From positions 3,162,001 to 3,226,000 of the forward strand of contig NZ_CP014839.1 of NCBI RefSeq assembly GCF_001931675.1: a stretch of DNA of 64,000 nucleotides. The letters run 5' to 3'. The notes under the pieces were generated by a model. The model searched no databases. It worked only from the letters and a program-made list of their open reading frames with translations, and was not told where the DNA came from. This document shows positions 1 to 7,762 of the stretch, one piece after another. The translations under genes and the position numbers were made by a program. How positions within the stretch are numbered: the first letter of the stretch is position 1; each line of letters opens with the position of its first letter. Source of the DNA: Pandoraea thiooxydans (lineage in GTDB: Bacteria; Pseudomonadota; Gammaproteobacteria; Burkholderiales; Burkholderiaceae).

Positions 1-306
1 GATTGATATTGGCTTTTTCCCACATGGCGCACTCGCAGAAGATAGAAGGATCGCGGCACCCCGTTGCACCCATCGACCTCATCGGCGATTGCTGTTGACG
101 GGCTTTCGGCAGGGCCGCGGAACCACTCGGTTTTTGCATCGTATGTCGCGTCAAAAACGCCAACCGTGCGCTAGCGCACACAGCTTTTGCAGCTAAGGGC
201 GTAACTTCGAACCGCCTCGACGCCCATTTCCGCACGCACGCATTTTCGATTTTCTTGCGCGCGATCGCTGGAGAGGAACATCAAATTTGACGATGCGAGA
301 ATAAAC
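1..306. other. Non-coding start of window, no gene recognised
   Basis: I see no supported coding region. Open frames here are short, run antisense to the acetyltransferase gene and resemble no family I know. The stretch probably holds the promoter of the acetyltransferase-manC pair, but no convincing -35/-10 pair or operator could be picked out. Confidence 0.5.
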
Positions 307-876
307 ATGGATTGGAAATATGCTGAGTTCACACAACTGAGCACGCCTGAGCTGTACGCGATACTGAGCGTACGCAGCGCAGTTTTCGTTGTCGAATACG
401 CACACATTCATCTCGACATCGATCACCGGGACCCGGGTGCGTTGCATGTCGTCGCTCTCGAACCCGCACAGGACACACCCCAGGTAGCGGCCTACGCACG
501 GCTGCAGCCAGGCGACGAGCAGGACCCTGAAATCACCATCGACCGTCTGCTCACGGCATCGCATCGGCGCGATGACGATACGCGCGATCATCTGGTCGCA
601 CACGCACTAGTGGCTGCTCGCACCAGGTGGCCCGAGCAGCCGATTTACCTCAATGTCCCGGCGGATCAGGCAACCCTCTACGAGCGGTTCGGTTTCAAAA
701 AAGCAGTCGGCCCATTTCTCGACTATGGCATGTCGTTCCTGACCATGGCCTGGCGGCCGACCCCCGCCGGCCGGCGGCGTCGCGCCATCGCCGGCGGGTC
801 GTCTCAACAACGGGCTATCTCGGCCGCGGGTGAATTGCCCGAGCAGGTGGCCGTCATTTTGGGAGCCCTATCATGA
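307..876 (+). CDS. GNAT family N-acetyltransferase, ElaA-like
   Basis: 189-residue protein. The N-terminal half shows the ElaA-type pattern: a Leu-Tyr-Ile-Leu segment, then an Arg-x-x-Val-Phe-Val-Val-Glu strand and a D-x-D-H-x-D element (residues 15-45), followed by a GNAT core ending in an LYERFGF-like beta5/alpha4 element near residue 127. ElaA proteins are predicted acyl-CoA-dependent acetyltransferases of unknown substrate. The usual Glu-Gln after Val-Val is Glu-Tyr here. The last 45 residues are an Arg/Ala-rich tail beyond the usual ElaA length of about 150. The stop overlaps the manC start by 4 bases (ATGA), so the two genes are probably translationally coupled. The ribosome-binding site is weak. 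Confidence 0.75.
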   Translation: MDWKYAEFTQLSTPELYAILSVRSAVFVVEYAHIHLDIDHRDPGALHVVALEPAQDTPQVAAYARLQPGDEQDPEITIDRLLTASHRRDDDTRDHLVAHALVAARTRWPEQPIYLNVPADQATLYERFGFKKAVGPFLDYGMSFLTMAWRPTPAGRRRRAIAGGSSQQRAISAAGELPEQVAVILGALS

Positions 877-2390
877 ATACCACGCATGCCACGCGAGCAT
901 CTTCAGCCGACTCCCTAGCCGCCCTGCCCGACGCGCCCCCGACTTCCATCAGACACATTCAGCCGGTTGTGCTGGCCGGCGGATCGGGAACCCGTCTTTG
1001 GCCTCTATCTCGCGAACATCATCCAAAGCAAATGGTTGGATTGCTAAGTAATGACTCGCTTCTTGAAGAAACCGTACATAGACTGGACGGCTTTTCCGGG
1101 GCGTTCGACGTCGCCGACGAATGGATCCTGGTGTGTGGCGAGAATCATCGCTTCATGAGCGCCGAGCTGCTGCGGCGCGGCGGCCGCGCCGCACGGATCG
1201 TACTCGAGCCCGATCCGCGCAATACGGCCCCGGCACTCACCGTTGCGGCTCTTGCCGCTGCCAGCGGCGAACAGGATCCGATCCTGGCGGTCATGCCGGC
1301 CGATCATGCGGTTACCGATAACGCGGCTTTTCAACTCGCTTTGTCGAAGGCTGCCACGTATGCCGCGGACGGTGCCATCGTGGCGCTGGGCGTGATACCG
1401 CATCGGGCGGAAACCGGCTATGGCTACATTCGCGTCGGCATGGCACTTGGCCGGGAAGGCGGCTACGTGCTCGATCGCTTCGTTGAAAAGCCCCACCGGG
1501 AACTCGCTGAGCAATACCTGCGCTCCGAAGAGTATTGGTGGAACAGCGGAATTTTCGTGATGCGCGCCTCCGTGTGGCTGGCCGCCATCAAGACATTGCG
1601 GCCCGACATCTTCGAAGCGTGTGCCGCCGCATATCGCGGCGTCACCAACGATGCATCGTTTTCCCGCCTCGACGCGGCGGCATTCGATCAGTGTCCGGCC
1701 GACTCGATCGATTACGCGGTGATGGAGCGGCTTGGCGAGGACGCCCGCTTTCCCGGTGTCGTTGTGCCGCTCGATGCGGGCTGGTCGGACATTGGCTCAT
1801 GGGACGCCATCTGGGAAATCATGCCCAAGGACCACGAAGGCAACGTCGCGCGCGGCAAGGTCGTGTTCGAGCAGAGCACCGACAGTCTGGCCCACTCGGA
1901 GGGCCGCCTGATCGCCTGTATCGGACTGCGCGGAGTCGTGGTCATCGAGACGGCCGATGCGGTCCTGGTGGCAGACAAGCAGTATGCGCAACAAGTCAAG
2001 GCGGTGGTCGGCCGCCTCAGATCCGACCACGGTGCCGAGGTCAGCGACCATCGCAAGGTGCACCGCCCCTGGGGTTGCTATGACTCGGTCGATACCGGCG
2101 AGCGCTTTCAGGTCAAACGGATTATCGTCAACCCCGGCGCCAGCCTGTCGCTGCAGATGCACTACCACCGCGCCGAACACTGGGTGGTGGTGCGCGGCAC
2201 CGCCAAGGTGACGTGCGGCGAGAAATCGTTTCTGTTGACCGAGAACCAGTCGACCTTCATCCCGTTGGGTACCACGCATCGACTGGAAAACCCGGGCAAG
2301 ACGCCGCTTGAAATCATCGAAGTCCAATCCGGCGCCTATCTCGGCGAGGACGACATCGTCAGGTTCGAGGACCGGTTCGGGCGCGCGTGA
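873..2390 (+). CDS. manC: Bifunctional mannose-1-phosphate guanylyltransferase / mannose-6-phosphate isomerase
   Basis: 505 residues, the normal length for the two-domain (type II PMI) family that includes AlgA, XanB and CpsB. Residues 30-55 carry the nucleotidyltransferase signature LAGGSGTRLWPLSRE followed by HPKQ. FVEKP and NSGIFV motifs follow near residues 203 and 225. The C-terminal 120 residues form the cupin isomerase domain, with HYHRAEHW as its metal site. It makes GDP-mannose from fructose-6-phosphate-derived mannose-6-phosphate for polysaccharide or lipopolysaccharide sugars. The ATG lies inside the stop of the upstream acetyltransferase and is preceded by GGGAG at 861-865. About 30 disordered residues precede the catalytic core. 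No other exopolysaccharide gene is nearby. Confidence 0.95.
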   Translation: MNTTHATRASSADSLAALPDAPPTSIRHIQPVVLAGGSGTRLWPLSREHHPKQMVGLLSNDSLLEETVHRLDGFSGAFDVADEWILVCGENHRFMSAELLRRGGRAARIVLEPDPRNTAPALTVAALAAASGEQDPILAVMPADHAVTDNAAFQLALSKAATYAADGAIVALGVIPHRAETGYGYIRVGMALGREGGYVLDRFVEKPHRELAEQYLRSEEYWWNSGIFVMRASVWLAAIKTLRPDIFEACAAAYRGVTNDASFSRLDAAAFDQCPADSIDYAVMERLGEDARFPGVVVPLDAGWSDIGSWDAIWEIMPKDHEGNVARGKVVFEQSTDSLAHSEGRLIACIGLRGVVVIETADAVLVADKQYAQQVKAVVGRLRSDHGAEVSDHRKVHRPWGCYDSVDTGERFQVKRIIVNPGASLSLQMHYHRAEHWVVVRGTAKVTCGEKSFLLTENQSTFIPLGTTHRLENPGKTPLEIIEVQSGAYLGEDDIVRFEDRFGRA

Positions 2391-2753
2391 GAAACGGCAG
2401 CGCCGGGCCAGGCCAGCACTGGGCAAGCCTCAACGCCTACAATCGCGTCTGTCAGAGGAGCGCTCGGGGCGCTGGCGATACATTGGCATAAGCGCACTTC
2501 TTATCACTCAGATCCGGGCGGATGACTGCGGTTACGCCAAACGATCGTTTGCCGCGATGCTCGGTTCCGCTCGTGACTTTCTCCGGCCATGCGCGGCGCC
2601 GATTGTGCGAAATCTCGCACAACCGCCTCATGTCAATCAAAGGATATGCCCAGCCAATGGGGCTTGCGCGCCGCCGCGCTGCTGGCCCGACTCTTGCTAA
2701 CTTCAACGGCGACATTCAAACCTGCCACCGAAGTTACAAAGGAGACAATCGTT
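2391..2753. other. Intergenic region with transporter promoter
   Basis: This 363-base gap carries the control region of the downstream MFS gene. Long open frames cross it, but they are extensions of the transporter frame or shadows. It contains one clear palindrome (2603-2622, separate entry) and a strong ribosome-binding site, GGAGA, at 2741-2745, eight bases before the transporter ATG. Confidence 0.6.
2603..2622. promoter_or_regulatory. Perfect inverted repeat, candidate operator
   Basis: TTGTGCGA, a four-base spacer AATC, then TCGCACAA: perfect 8-bp arms centred 141 bases before the MFS start. Size and symmetry fit a dimeric repressor site, for example of a GntR-family regulator. No candidate regulator gene is adjacent, so the protein that binds is unknown. 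Confidence 0.55.
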
Positions 2754-4010
2754 ATGGCCTGGACCAAGCAGCAAAAGAGCGTTGCGCTCGCCAGTTTTCT
2801 CGGTTGGACGCTCGATGCGTTCGACTTCTTTCTGATGGTTTTCGTACTGAAGGACATTGCCAAGGCGTTCGACGTCGAGATCACAAGTGTGACGATCGCG
2901 ATCATGCTCACACTAGCGCTGCGCCCGCTAGGCGCCCTGATCTTCGGGCGGCTCGCCGATCGCTTTGGCCGGCGCCCGGTGCTGATGGCCAATATTCTGC
3001 TTTTTTCCGTGCTCGACCTGGCCTCCGGCTTCGCCACGAGTCTCACTATGCTGCTCGTGCTTCGGTGCCTGTTCGGTGTGGCAATGGGCGGCGAATGGGG
3101 CGTGGGATCGGCGCTCACGATGGAGTCGATTCCGGCAAAATCGCGCGGCATCATGTCGGGCATCCTGCAAGCCGGCTACCCGGCCGGCTATCTGCTGGCC
3201 TCCGGCGTATTCGGCCTACTGCACGACACGATCGGCTGGCGCGGCATGTTCGTGATCGGCATCGCGCCCGCGCTGGTAGTGCTCTTCATCCGCCGCAACG
3301 TGCCCGAGTCGCCGACCTGGCAGCGCGGCGCCGGCAAACCCCGTCCAAGCATCGTCGCGGTGTTCGCACGCGAATGGAAGCTGGCGCTGTATGGCATTGT
3401 GCTGATGACCGCCTTCAATTTCTTCAGCCACGGCACGCAGGACATGTACCCGACTTTCCTGACGGTCCAGCACAAGTTGTCGGCGCACATGGTCGGGCTG
3501 CTGGCCGCGACCTCGGCGATCGGCGCGATCATCGGCGGCATCGTGTTCGGCGCGCTCTCGGAGCGCATCGGCCGGCGCAAGGCAATCGCTATCGCCGCCC
3601 TGCTCGCGCTGCCGGTGCTGCCGCTGTGGGCGTTCTCGACCGGCAGCCTCGCACTCGGCATCGGCGCATTCCTGATGCAGATTTCGGTGCAGGGGGCGTG
3701 GGGCGTGATTCCAGCCCATTTGAACGAACTCTCGCCCGGCGAGGTGCGTGCGACTTTCCCGGGGCTCATTTACCAACTGGGCAACTTCCTCGCGTGCGCC
3801 AACGCAACGCTGCAGGCCGGCATCGCGGCCAATCACGGCGGCGACTACGGTTATGCCATGGCGTTGGTCGCGGGCATCGTCGCGATCGTCATCAGCGTGC
3901 TGATCATGTTCGGTCCGGAGCGGCGCGGCACACAAATGCAGATGACCGAGTCGGCCAGCCAGGGCGAAACCGATACGCCGAGGTTTGTGGCGTCACCGGC
4001 GACGCATTGA
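2754..4010 (+). CDS. MFS transporter, SHS/lactate-type carboxylate symporter family
   Basis: 418 residues with 12 predicted membrane segments. The first helix has the WTLDAFDFFL motif, which carries the Asp typical of sialate/lactate (SHS) and aromatic-acid symporters. The loop 2-3 motif is GRLADRFGRRP and the repeat in the second half is GALSERIGRR. Predicted role: proton-coupled uptake of a monocarboxylate at the inner membrane; the substrate is not determined. The frame is open upstream to 2589, but the ATG at 2754 follows GGAGA with ideal spacing and begins at the conserved Lys-Gln-rich N terminus. The gene stands alone, with a palindromic operator 130 bases upstream. Confidence 0.85.
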   Translation: MAWTKQQKSVALASFLGWTLDAFDFFLMVFVLKDIAKAFDVEITSVTIAIMLTLALRPLGALIFGRLADRFGRRPVLMANILLFSVLDLASGFATSLTMLLVLRCLFGVAMGGEWGVGSALTMESIPAKSRGIMSGILQAGYPAGYLLASGVFGLLHDTIGWRGMFVIGIAPALVVLFIRRNVPESPTWQRGAGKPRPSIVAVFAREWKLALYGIVLMTAFNFFSHGTQDMYPTFLTVQHKLSAHMVGLLAATSAIGAIIGGIVFGALSERIGRRKAIAIAALLALPVLPLWAFSTGSLALGIGAFLMQISVQGAWGVIPAHLNELSPGEVRATFPGLIYQLGNFLACANATLQAGIAANHGGDYGYAMALVAGIVAIVISVLIMFGPERRGTQMQMTESASQGETDTPRFVASPATH

Positions 4011-4166
4011 CGCACGATGCAACAACCGGGGCTTCAGTTCAGTCAGAAGACCCGGTCAATGCCGACTCGCCGCACGAGTCGGGCAAGGTAATTGAAGCGC
4101 GCCACGGGACACGCAAGCTTTCAGCACGCTATCGCTTGCCGCCGGCGAGTTTGAAGGCCTGTGGTT

Positions 4167-4206
4167 GCCTGCGCTGGGGTGCATCGCGATGCACCCCAGC
4201 GCAGGC
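4167..4206. repeat. 40-bp perfect palindrome without spacer
   Basis: From GCCTGCGCTGGGGTGCATCG the sequence is exactly mirrored as its reverse complement (20 + 20 bases, centre between 4186 and 4187). It sits where the frame of the MFS remnant degenerates (last family-like residues Gly-Cys-Ile-Ala-Met), so it probably arose by inverted duplication at a rearrangement point. It is not followed by a T-run, so it is not a standard terminator. Confidence 0.85.
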
Positions 4207-4350
4207 CCGAGCGCGAGCATGCCGAAGCCGCCTTGCCAGCCGAACTTGGTCACGACCGCCGGCACCAGTTGAATACTCACCGTGGTCAGCAAAAAGCCGG
4301 CGCAGGTTTGCACGGTCAGCAGCGTGCCGATCGATTCAGGCTCGGCCACG
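4182..4350 (-). pseudogene. Remnant of an MFS transporter C terminus
   Basis: On the minus strand about 55 residues read as the last two membrane segments of an MFS protein (LLTVQTCAGFLLTTVSIQLV, then a Gly-Trp-Gln and an ALGPALG element). Upstream the frame runs directly into sequence that codes for a cupin on the other strand. Downstream it enters a 40-bp palindrome and then random sequence. The first roughly 350 residues of the transporter are missing. It is a deletion scar and not expected to be functional. Confidence 0.65.
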
Positions 4351-4362
4351 CCCACCGGCGGC

Positions 4363-4605
4363 ATACTCGAATTGCTGGAAGTCGTTTTGCCAGCGCAGGT
4401 GAGAATCCCGTATCCGGCCACGGCGTTTGCCTTTCAGCACCAGCAGATCTGGGTGCGCCAAGGAACGCTGATTTTCGAGGAGGGATCGCAAGCTCATCGC
4501 CTGGAGACTGGCGACTGCCTGCAGCTCGGCCCGCCAACGGATTGCACTTTCTTCAATCCGGGCTCCGACCCGTGCGTTTATGTCGTGGCGCTGGTGCGCC
4601 GCTAG
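4363..4605 (+). pseudogene. Remnant of a cupin-type (HTH-cupin) transcriptional regulator
   Basis: About 80 residues, from a Leu-Glu-Val-Val-Leu-Pro strand to a terminal VYVVALVRR, match the small C-terminal cupin domain of XRE-cupin regulators (GDCLQLGPPTDC followed by FNPG). The N-terminal helix-turn-helix domain is absent. The open frame can be extended to an ATG at 4282 only by translating the opposite strand of the MFS remnant. The intact ancestor was probably a regulator adjacent to the lost transporter. Confidence 0.6.
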
Positions 4606-4629
4606 AACGCTCCTGGCGATGGCGCCTGA

Positions 4630-5253
4630 TCAGTCGAGCAACCCGCGCTCGACCAACAACGCATGCACCTGCGCGAGGCGCAGCTTCGGATCATCCTGGC
4701 TCAGCAGCGTTTGTTTCAGGTCTGGCGGCAGCGCCAGCAACTCGCTCCAGCGGTTGGCGACCCAGCCACACTCGTCGAGCCGAAACGGCGCGGCTATCGG
4801 CATCTGCTCGATGGGCACCGCCTGCTTCTGCAGACGCGCGATAAGCCGCCCCAGTGCGTCGGCACTGCCCTGCAGCGCCGCTGGAACCGGCACGACAGGA
4901 TCGTCTTCGAGCGTCACGCACTGCCCCTGCCACAAGCCGTATTTGCCTGGCTCGGTCGATCTCAGCCGAAAACGTGTCGTGCCGACACAAGTCAGCTCCA
5001 GGAGTGCCGGCATCGGTGCCTCGCAGGATTCGATCCGGGCCATCGTACCGACCGACCCAAGCAGCTCGGTCTTGCCCGGCTGGCGCACCTCATTGCCCTC
5101 GAGCAGTATCACGACGCCGAACTCCGTCCCCTCGGCCAGGCATCGGCGGATCATATCGAGATAGCGCACTTCGAAAATGCGCAAATGCAATACGCCGGAT
5201 GGAAACAGCGCATTGCTCAACGGAAACAGCGGGATGGGTGGCGGCAGCGACAT
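4630..5253 (-). CDS. LON peptidase substrate-binding domain protein
   Basis: 207 residues. The start, IPLFPLSNALFPSGVLHLRIFE followed by RYLDM, is the signature of the Lon N-terminal (PUA-like) substrate-binding domain, without any ATPase or protease domain. Such stand-alone proteins are widespread in proteobacteria; their function is unknown, but they may bind unfolded proteins. It is cytosolic. It is monocistronic, converging on the cupin remnant with 24 bases between the ends. Confidence 0.88.
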   Translation of the reverse strand: MSLPPPIPLFPLSNALFPSGVLHLRIFEVRYLDMIRRCLAEGTEFGVVILLEGNEVRQPGKTELLGSVGTMARIESCEAPMPALLELTCVGTTRFRLRSTEPGKYGLWQGQCVTLEDDPVVPVPAALQGSADALGRLIARLQKQAVPIEQMPIAAPFRLDECGWVANRWSELLALPPDLKQTLLSQDDPKLRLAQVHALLVERGLLD

Positions 5254-5432
5254 GCCGCCATGATGACACAGCCGCGGGGCGCTACAACAGCGTGTTGCCG
5301 ATTGCGTCTCGGAGATTGTCGCGCCGGCGCACGGGCCGGTGACCGCGCATTGCAGACAGAAGCTCTGCGGCCGGGCACGTCAAAAGCATCGGCAGATGCA
5401 GTGAAAGGCCCCGCCGATCTTGATGCCGCGAT

Positions 5433-6656
5433 TCAGTGGACCCGGCCAGCATCGCGCAGCACCCACAGCAAGCCGGCCAGCGGCAGGATGGGAATGGCTG
5501 CGCACAGCAGCACCGCCCGATCGCCGAATTGGTCGATCACCAGGCCGAAGGCAAGCGGTGCGGCCACCGTGATTAGGTTGCTCACGGCCTGAAAGCCCGC
5601 GTTCGCACGCGGCAGCTCCTCGATCGGCACCGCGTCCGCGACCAGCGCGAGGGCGACCGGGTAGGTCAATCCGTGCGGCGCGCCGAGAATTGCCAGCGCA
5701 AACATGAAAAGACCGATGCCGTGACCGAACGCCAGGAGACCGATGCCGCACAGCGTGGCCGCGACGCACACACCGAACAATCTCAAGCGATGTCCGACGG
5801 CAGGCCAACGCGTCAGTGCAACGCGGCAGAGGAACGAGACCGTGAAGAAGATTGCAATGCCCACCTCGGTGGTCGAAGCGGGGATGTGATACAGGGACTT
5901 GCCGATCAGGCCGATGAAAACGACGACCAGCGAGAAGGGAACCATGTAAACCGCCTGGCCGCATACGGCAAGGCACCACTTCTGGTTGCGAAACAGCGAC
6001 CCGAGGCCCGCCATCGATGCCCAGAACGAGGCCGGCGCCGCAGGCGCCGCGTCGGTCGTTGCCTGGCTTTGGCGTGTCACCCTGGCACCGATCAACGCGA
6101 TCGGCAGAAACGCCAGATACGCCGCCGACAGGTGCTCATGCGCGGCTGACAGGACAACAGACTCGTAGATCGGGCCAAGCGTAAGACTGATCGAGAGCAC
6201 CAGCGCCAACGTGGCAAAGGCGCGCCCGCGAGTCGCGTGGGTTCGGTCGCCCTGGTTCGACGCACGCTGGCCGATGGCAGTGGCCGCGCTCGGCAGCACA
6301 AGGCCGCCCGCGACACCCAGAAGCAGCGCGCCGACCAGGAGCATGAACTGGGCCGGGATGAGAAAGCTCACGAGCGAGGCGGTCATGAAGAGCAGGCCCA
6401 CGTAGACCGCCCGCTGTGCGGCACTGGTGCTCAGATGCGCGGTGATCAGCAGCATGGTGAGCACGGCAACCAGGTTGGCACCGGCCGCGATCGCCCCGAT
6501 CGCCGCGCTGCCGAGTCCCAGGGACACGCCCAGCAGCGAGAGCGTGGTCTGCGCCATGTTCTGCGTCGCGCGGAACGCGCCGGTGGCCGTCAGCAAGGGG
6601 GTCGTCTCCGATTCCCTCACTCGCTCGAGTAATCTGCTCGCATAACGGATTGTCAT
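5433..6656 (-). CDS. MFS transporter of unknown substrate
   Basis: 407 residues with about 12 hydrophobic segments. The loop motifs are weak (no canonical GRxxDRxGRR), which fits a drug-efflux-like or metabolite MFS family. ATG at 6656 is chosen over an upstream in-frame ATG at 6671 because GGGGAGG lies seven bases before it. The gene stands alone between the LON-domain protein and the tRNA-Leu gene. I cannot assign a substrate or direction of transport. Confidence 0.8.
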   Translation of the reverse strand: MTIRYASRLLERVRESETTPLLTATGAFRATQNMAQTTLSLLGVSLGLGSAAIGAIAAGANLVAVLTMLLITAHLSTSAAQRAVYVGLLFMTASLVSFLIPAQFMLLVGALLLGVAGGLVLPSAATAIGQRASNQGDRTHATRGRAFATLALVLSISLTLGPIYESVVLSAAHEHLSAAYLAFLPIALIGARVTRQSQATTDAAPAAPASFWASMAGLGSLFRNQKWCLAVCGQAVYMVPFSLVVVFIGLIGKSLYHIPASTTEVGIAIFFTVSFLCRVALTRWPAVGHRLRLFGVCVAATLCGIGLLAFGHGIGLFMFALAILGAPHGLTYPVALALVADAVPIEELPRANAGFQAVSNLITVAAPLAFGLVIDQFGDRAVLLCAAIPILPLAGLLWVLRDAGRVH

Positions 6657-6989
6657 GCGGCACCTCCCCATGCAACGGAAAAGGCGCGCGAATGCCGTTC
6701 GATTCCGTCGTGTCGGGCCTCGGCAGGACGGCAGTGCGCGTCAATACCCGTCTTGCCGCACGACCGGTACCACGAATCGGTGAAGTCGCCGGAACGGGTC
6801 ATACGGCACGCTCGGCATGTTTGGCGATGGCGTCGCAAGACGAGATGACGCATTGGCAACTCGCGTCAGGGATGAAGATATGCGGGTTCATGAAGGCAAT
6901 CAGGAGCGCGCCGACACGGCCAAGCCCCTTTTAAATCCGGACGTTCGCGCGCTTTTACAGGTTTTTCTTGTTCTTTGCCGAACAAGGGA
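6657..6989. other. Intergenic region, no gene recognised
   Basis: 333 bases between the MFS start and the 3' end of tRNA-Leu. Only shadow frames are present. It presumably holds the MFS promoter and the trailer of the tRNA transcript. A stem (6967-6973 with 6980-6986) lies next to the tRNA, but its T-run is on the wrong side for a terminator of the tRNA. Confidence 0.5.
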
Positions 6990-7290
6990 TGGTGCCGGGG
7001 ACCGGACTCGAACCGGCAAGCCCGAAGGCGGCGGATTTTCTTCACACTGCGTCTTTCGACGCCAGCTGGGCTGTTCGTGCGCTGGACTATGCCTTCGCCT
7101 TGGCGTGTGCTTTAGGCGCCCCCCGTCTAGTCTCTACACCTTCCCGCCGCTTGCGCGCCGGGCTTGGCTCGGCGTTGCCTCGGCCCGGGGCCAGGGGTTT
7201 CGCCGAATTTGAAGGGTTCTGCACCGCCCGTTTCCGGGCGGGCACTCAAGTATTTAAGTCCGCTATGTTTACCAATTTCATCACCCCGGC
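6990..7290 (-). tRNA. leuZ: tRNA-Leu(UAA), interrupted by a group I intron
   Basis: Acceptor arms GCCGGGG (7284-7290) and CCCCGGC (6994-7000) pair perfectly. Discriminator A and an encoded CCA (6990-6992) end the gene. The T arm reads GGTTCGAGTCC and the variable arm is long, as in class II tRNA. The 5' exon is 7256-7290 and the 3' exon 6990-7039. Joining them gives the anticodon arm GCGGA-CUUAAAA-UCCGC, anticodon UAA, and an 85-nt mature tRNA. In E. coli leuZ follows glyW and cysT downstream of pgsA; here it is 28.7 kb away from tRNA-Cys, in the same orientation. Confidence 0.96.
7040..7255 (-). ncRNA. Group I intron (IC3-like) in the tRNA-Leu(UAA) anticodon loop
   Basis: 216-nt intron inserted after U34, between the first and second anticodon bases. 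P1 forms between the exon end ACUU and GAGU in the intron, giving the diagnostic U-G wobble at the 5' splice site. The last intron base is the required omega-G (7040). P2 is a GC hairpin capped by GAAA. The catalytic core is clear: R element GGTGTAGAGACTAGACGG (7123-7140) and S element GAAGGCATAGTCC (7084-7096), which pair as P7 and are nearly identical to the Azoarcus tRNA-Ile intron. No homing endonuclease is encoded. It is expected to self-splice. Confidence 0.95.
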
Positions 7291-7302
7291 ACGGGGGACA
7301 GC

Positions 7303-7308
7303 ATTCTA
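7303..7308 (-). promoter_or_regulatory. Possible -10 box of the tRNA-Leu gene
   Basis: TAGAAT on the minus strand, 12 bases before the tRNA 5' end, is placed as a sigma-70 -10 element. The -35 region is poor. If real, the tRNA is transcribed on its own rather than from the distant pgsA/tRNA-Gly promoter. Confidence 0.4.
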
Positions 7309-7401
7309 CCATTGCGCCGACACCCGCTGCCAGCGGTTGTCACGGTGGGCGTGTATCATGTCTGGAAGCATGGCCCCGCGATCTCTATTGGAGAGTTGAC
7401 G

Positions 7402-7605
7402 ATGCTGGAAAATCTCGACCGAATCGCTCATTCCCTGGACGCTATCGAGTCCGCCGCGCGTGGCGTCGCCATCCGCTTTCCCGAGGCGTCGCAGGAGCTC
7501 TATACGGCGCTGATGGAAGTTCGCAATGCGATCGGCCTGGTCGCGCAGGAGGTGGTGCGCATCGAGCAGGAGCTGCACGCGAATTCCGGCAATGGGCAGT
7601 CCTGA
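7402..7605 (+). CDS. Small conserved-looking hypothetical protein
   Basis: 67 residues, MLENLDRIAHSL to the C terminus, predicted as two amphipathic helices with no cysteine and no membrane segment. ATG at 7402 is preceded by GGAGAG six bases upstream; the frame is open further upstream to 7312, but that part overlaps the tRNA promoter. I do not recognise the family. It may be a small cytosolic helical protein. It precedes egtB by 157 bases and need not belong to that operon. Confidence 0.6.
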   Translation: MLENLDRIAHSLDAIESAARGVAIRFPEASQELYTALMEVRNAIGLVAQEVVRIEQELHANSGNGQS

Positions 7606-7762
7606 GCGCGCGCACCGCCATGCGCATCGCAATGTTACTTGTCCCGACGCGGTGACGTCGTTAAGATAAATCTTGCGCGACACGCCGGTTCGCGCAGGTT
7701 CGGCCGGCACAGTGTCGCAATCCCCATCTACCGATCCAAGCGATCGCAGCCCGGGAGAACCT

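Noticed and set aside
4282-4605. 107-codon frame as an intact small cupin protein
   Set aside because: The first 27 residues are the reverse strand of the MFS remnant and the HTH domain is missing.
6967-6986. CTTGTTC/GAACAAG stem considered as terminator of tRNA-Leu
   Set aside because: On the minus strand the stem is followed by A residues; the T-run is on the wrong side.
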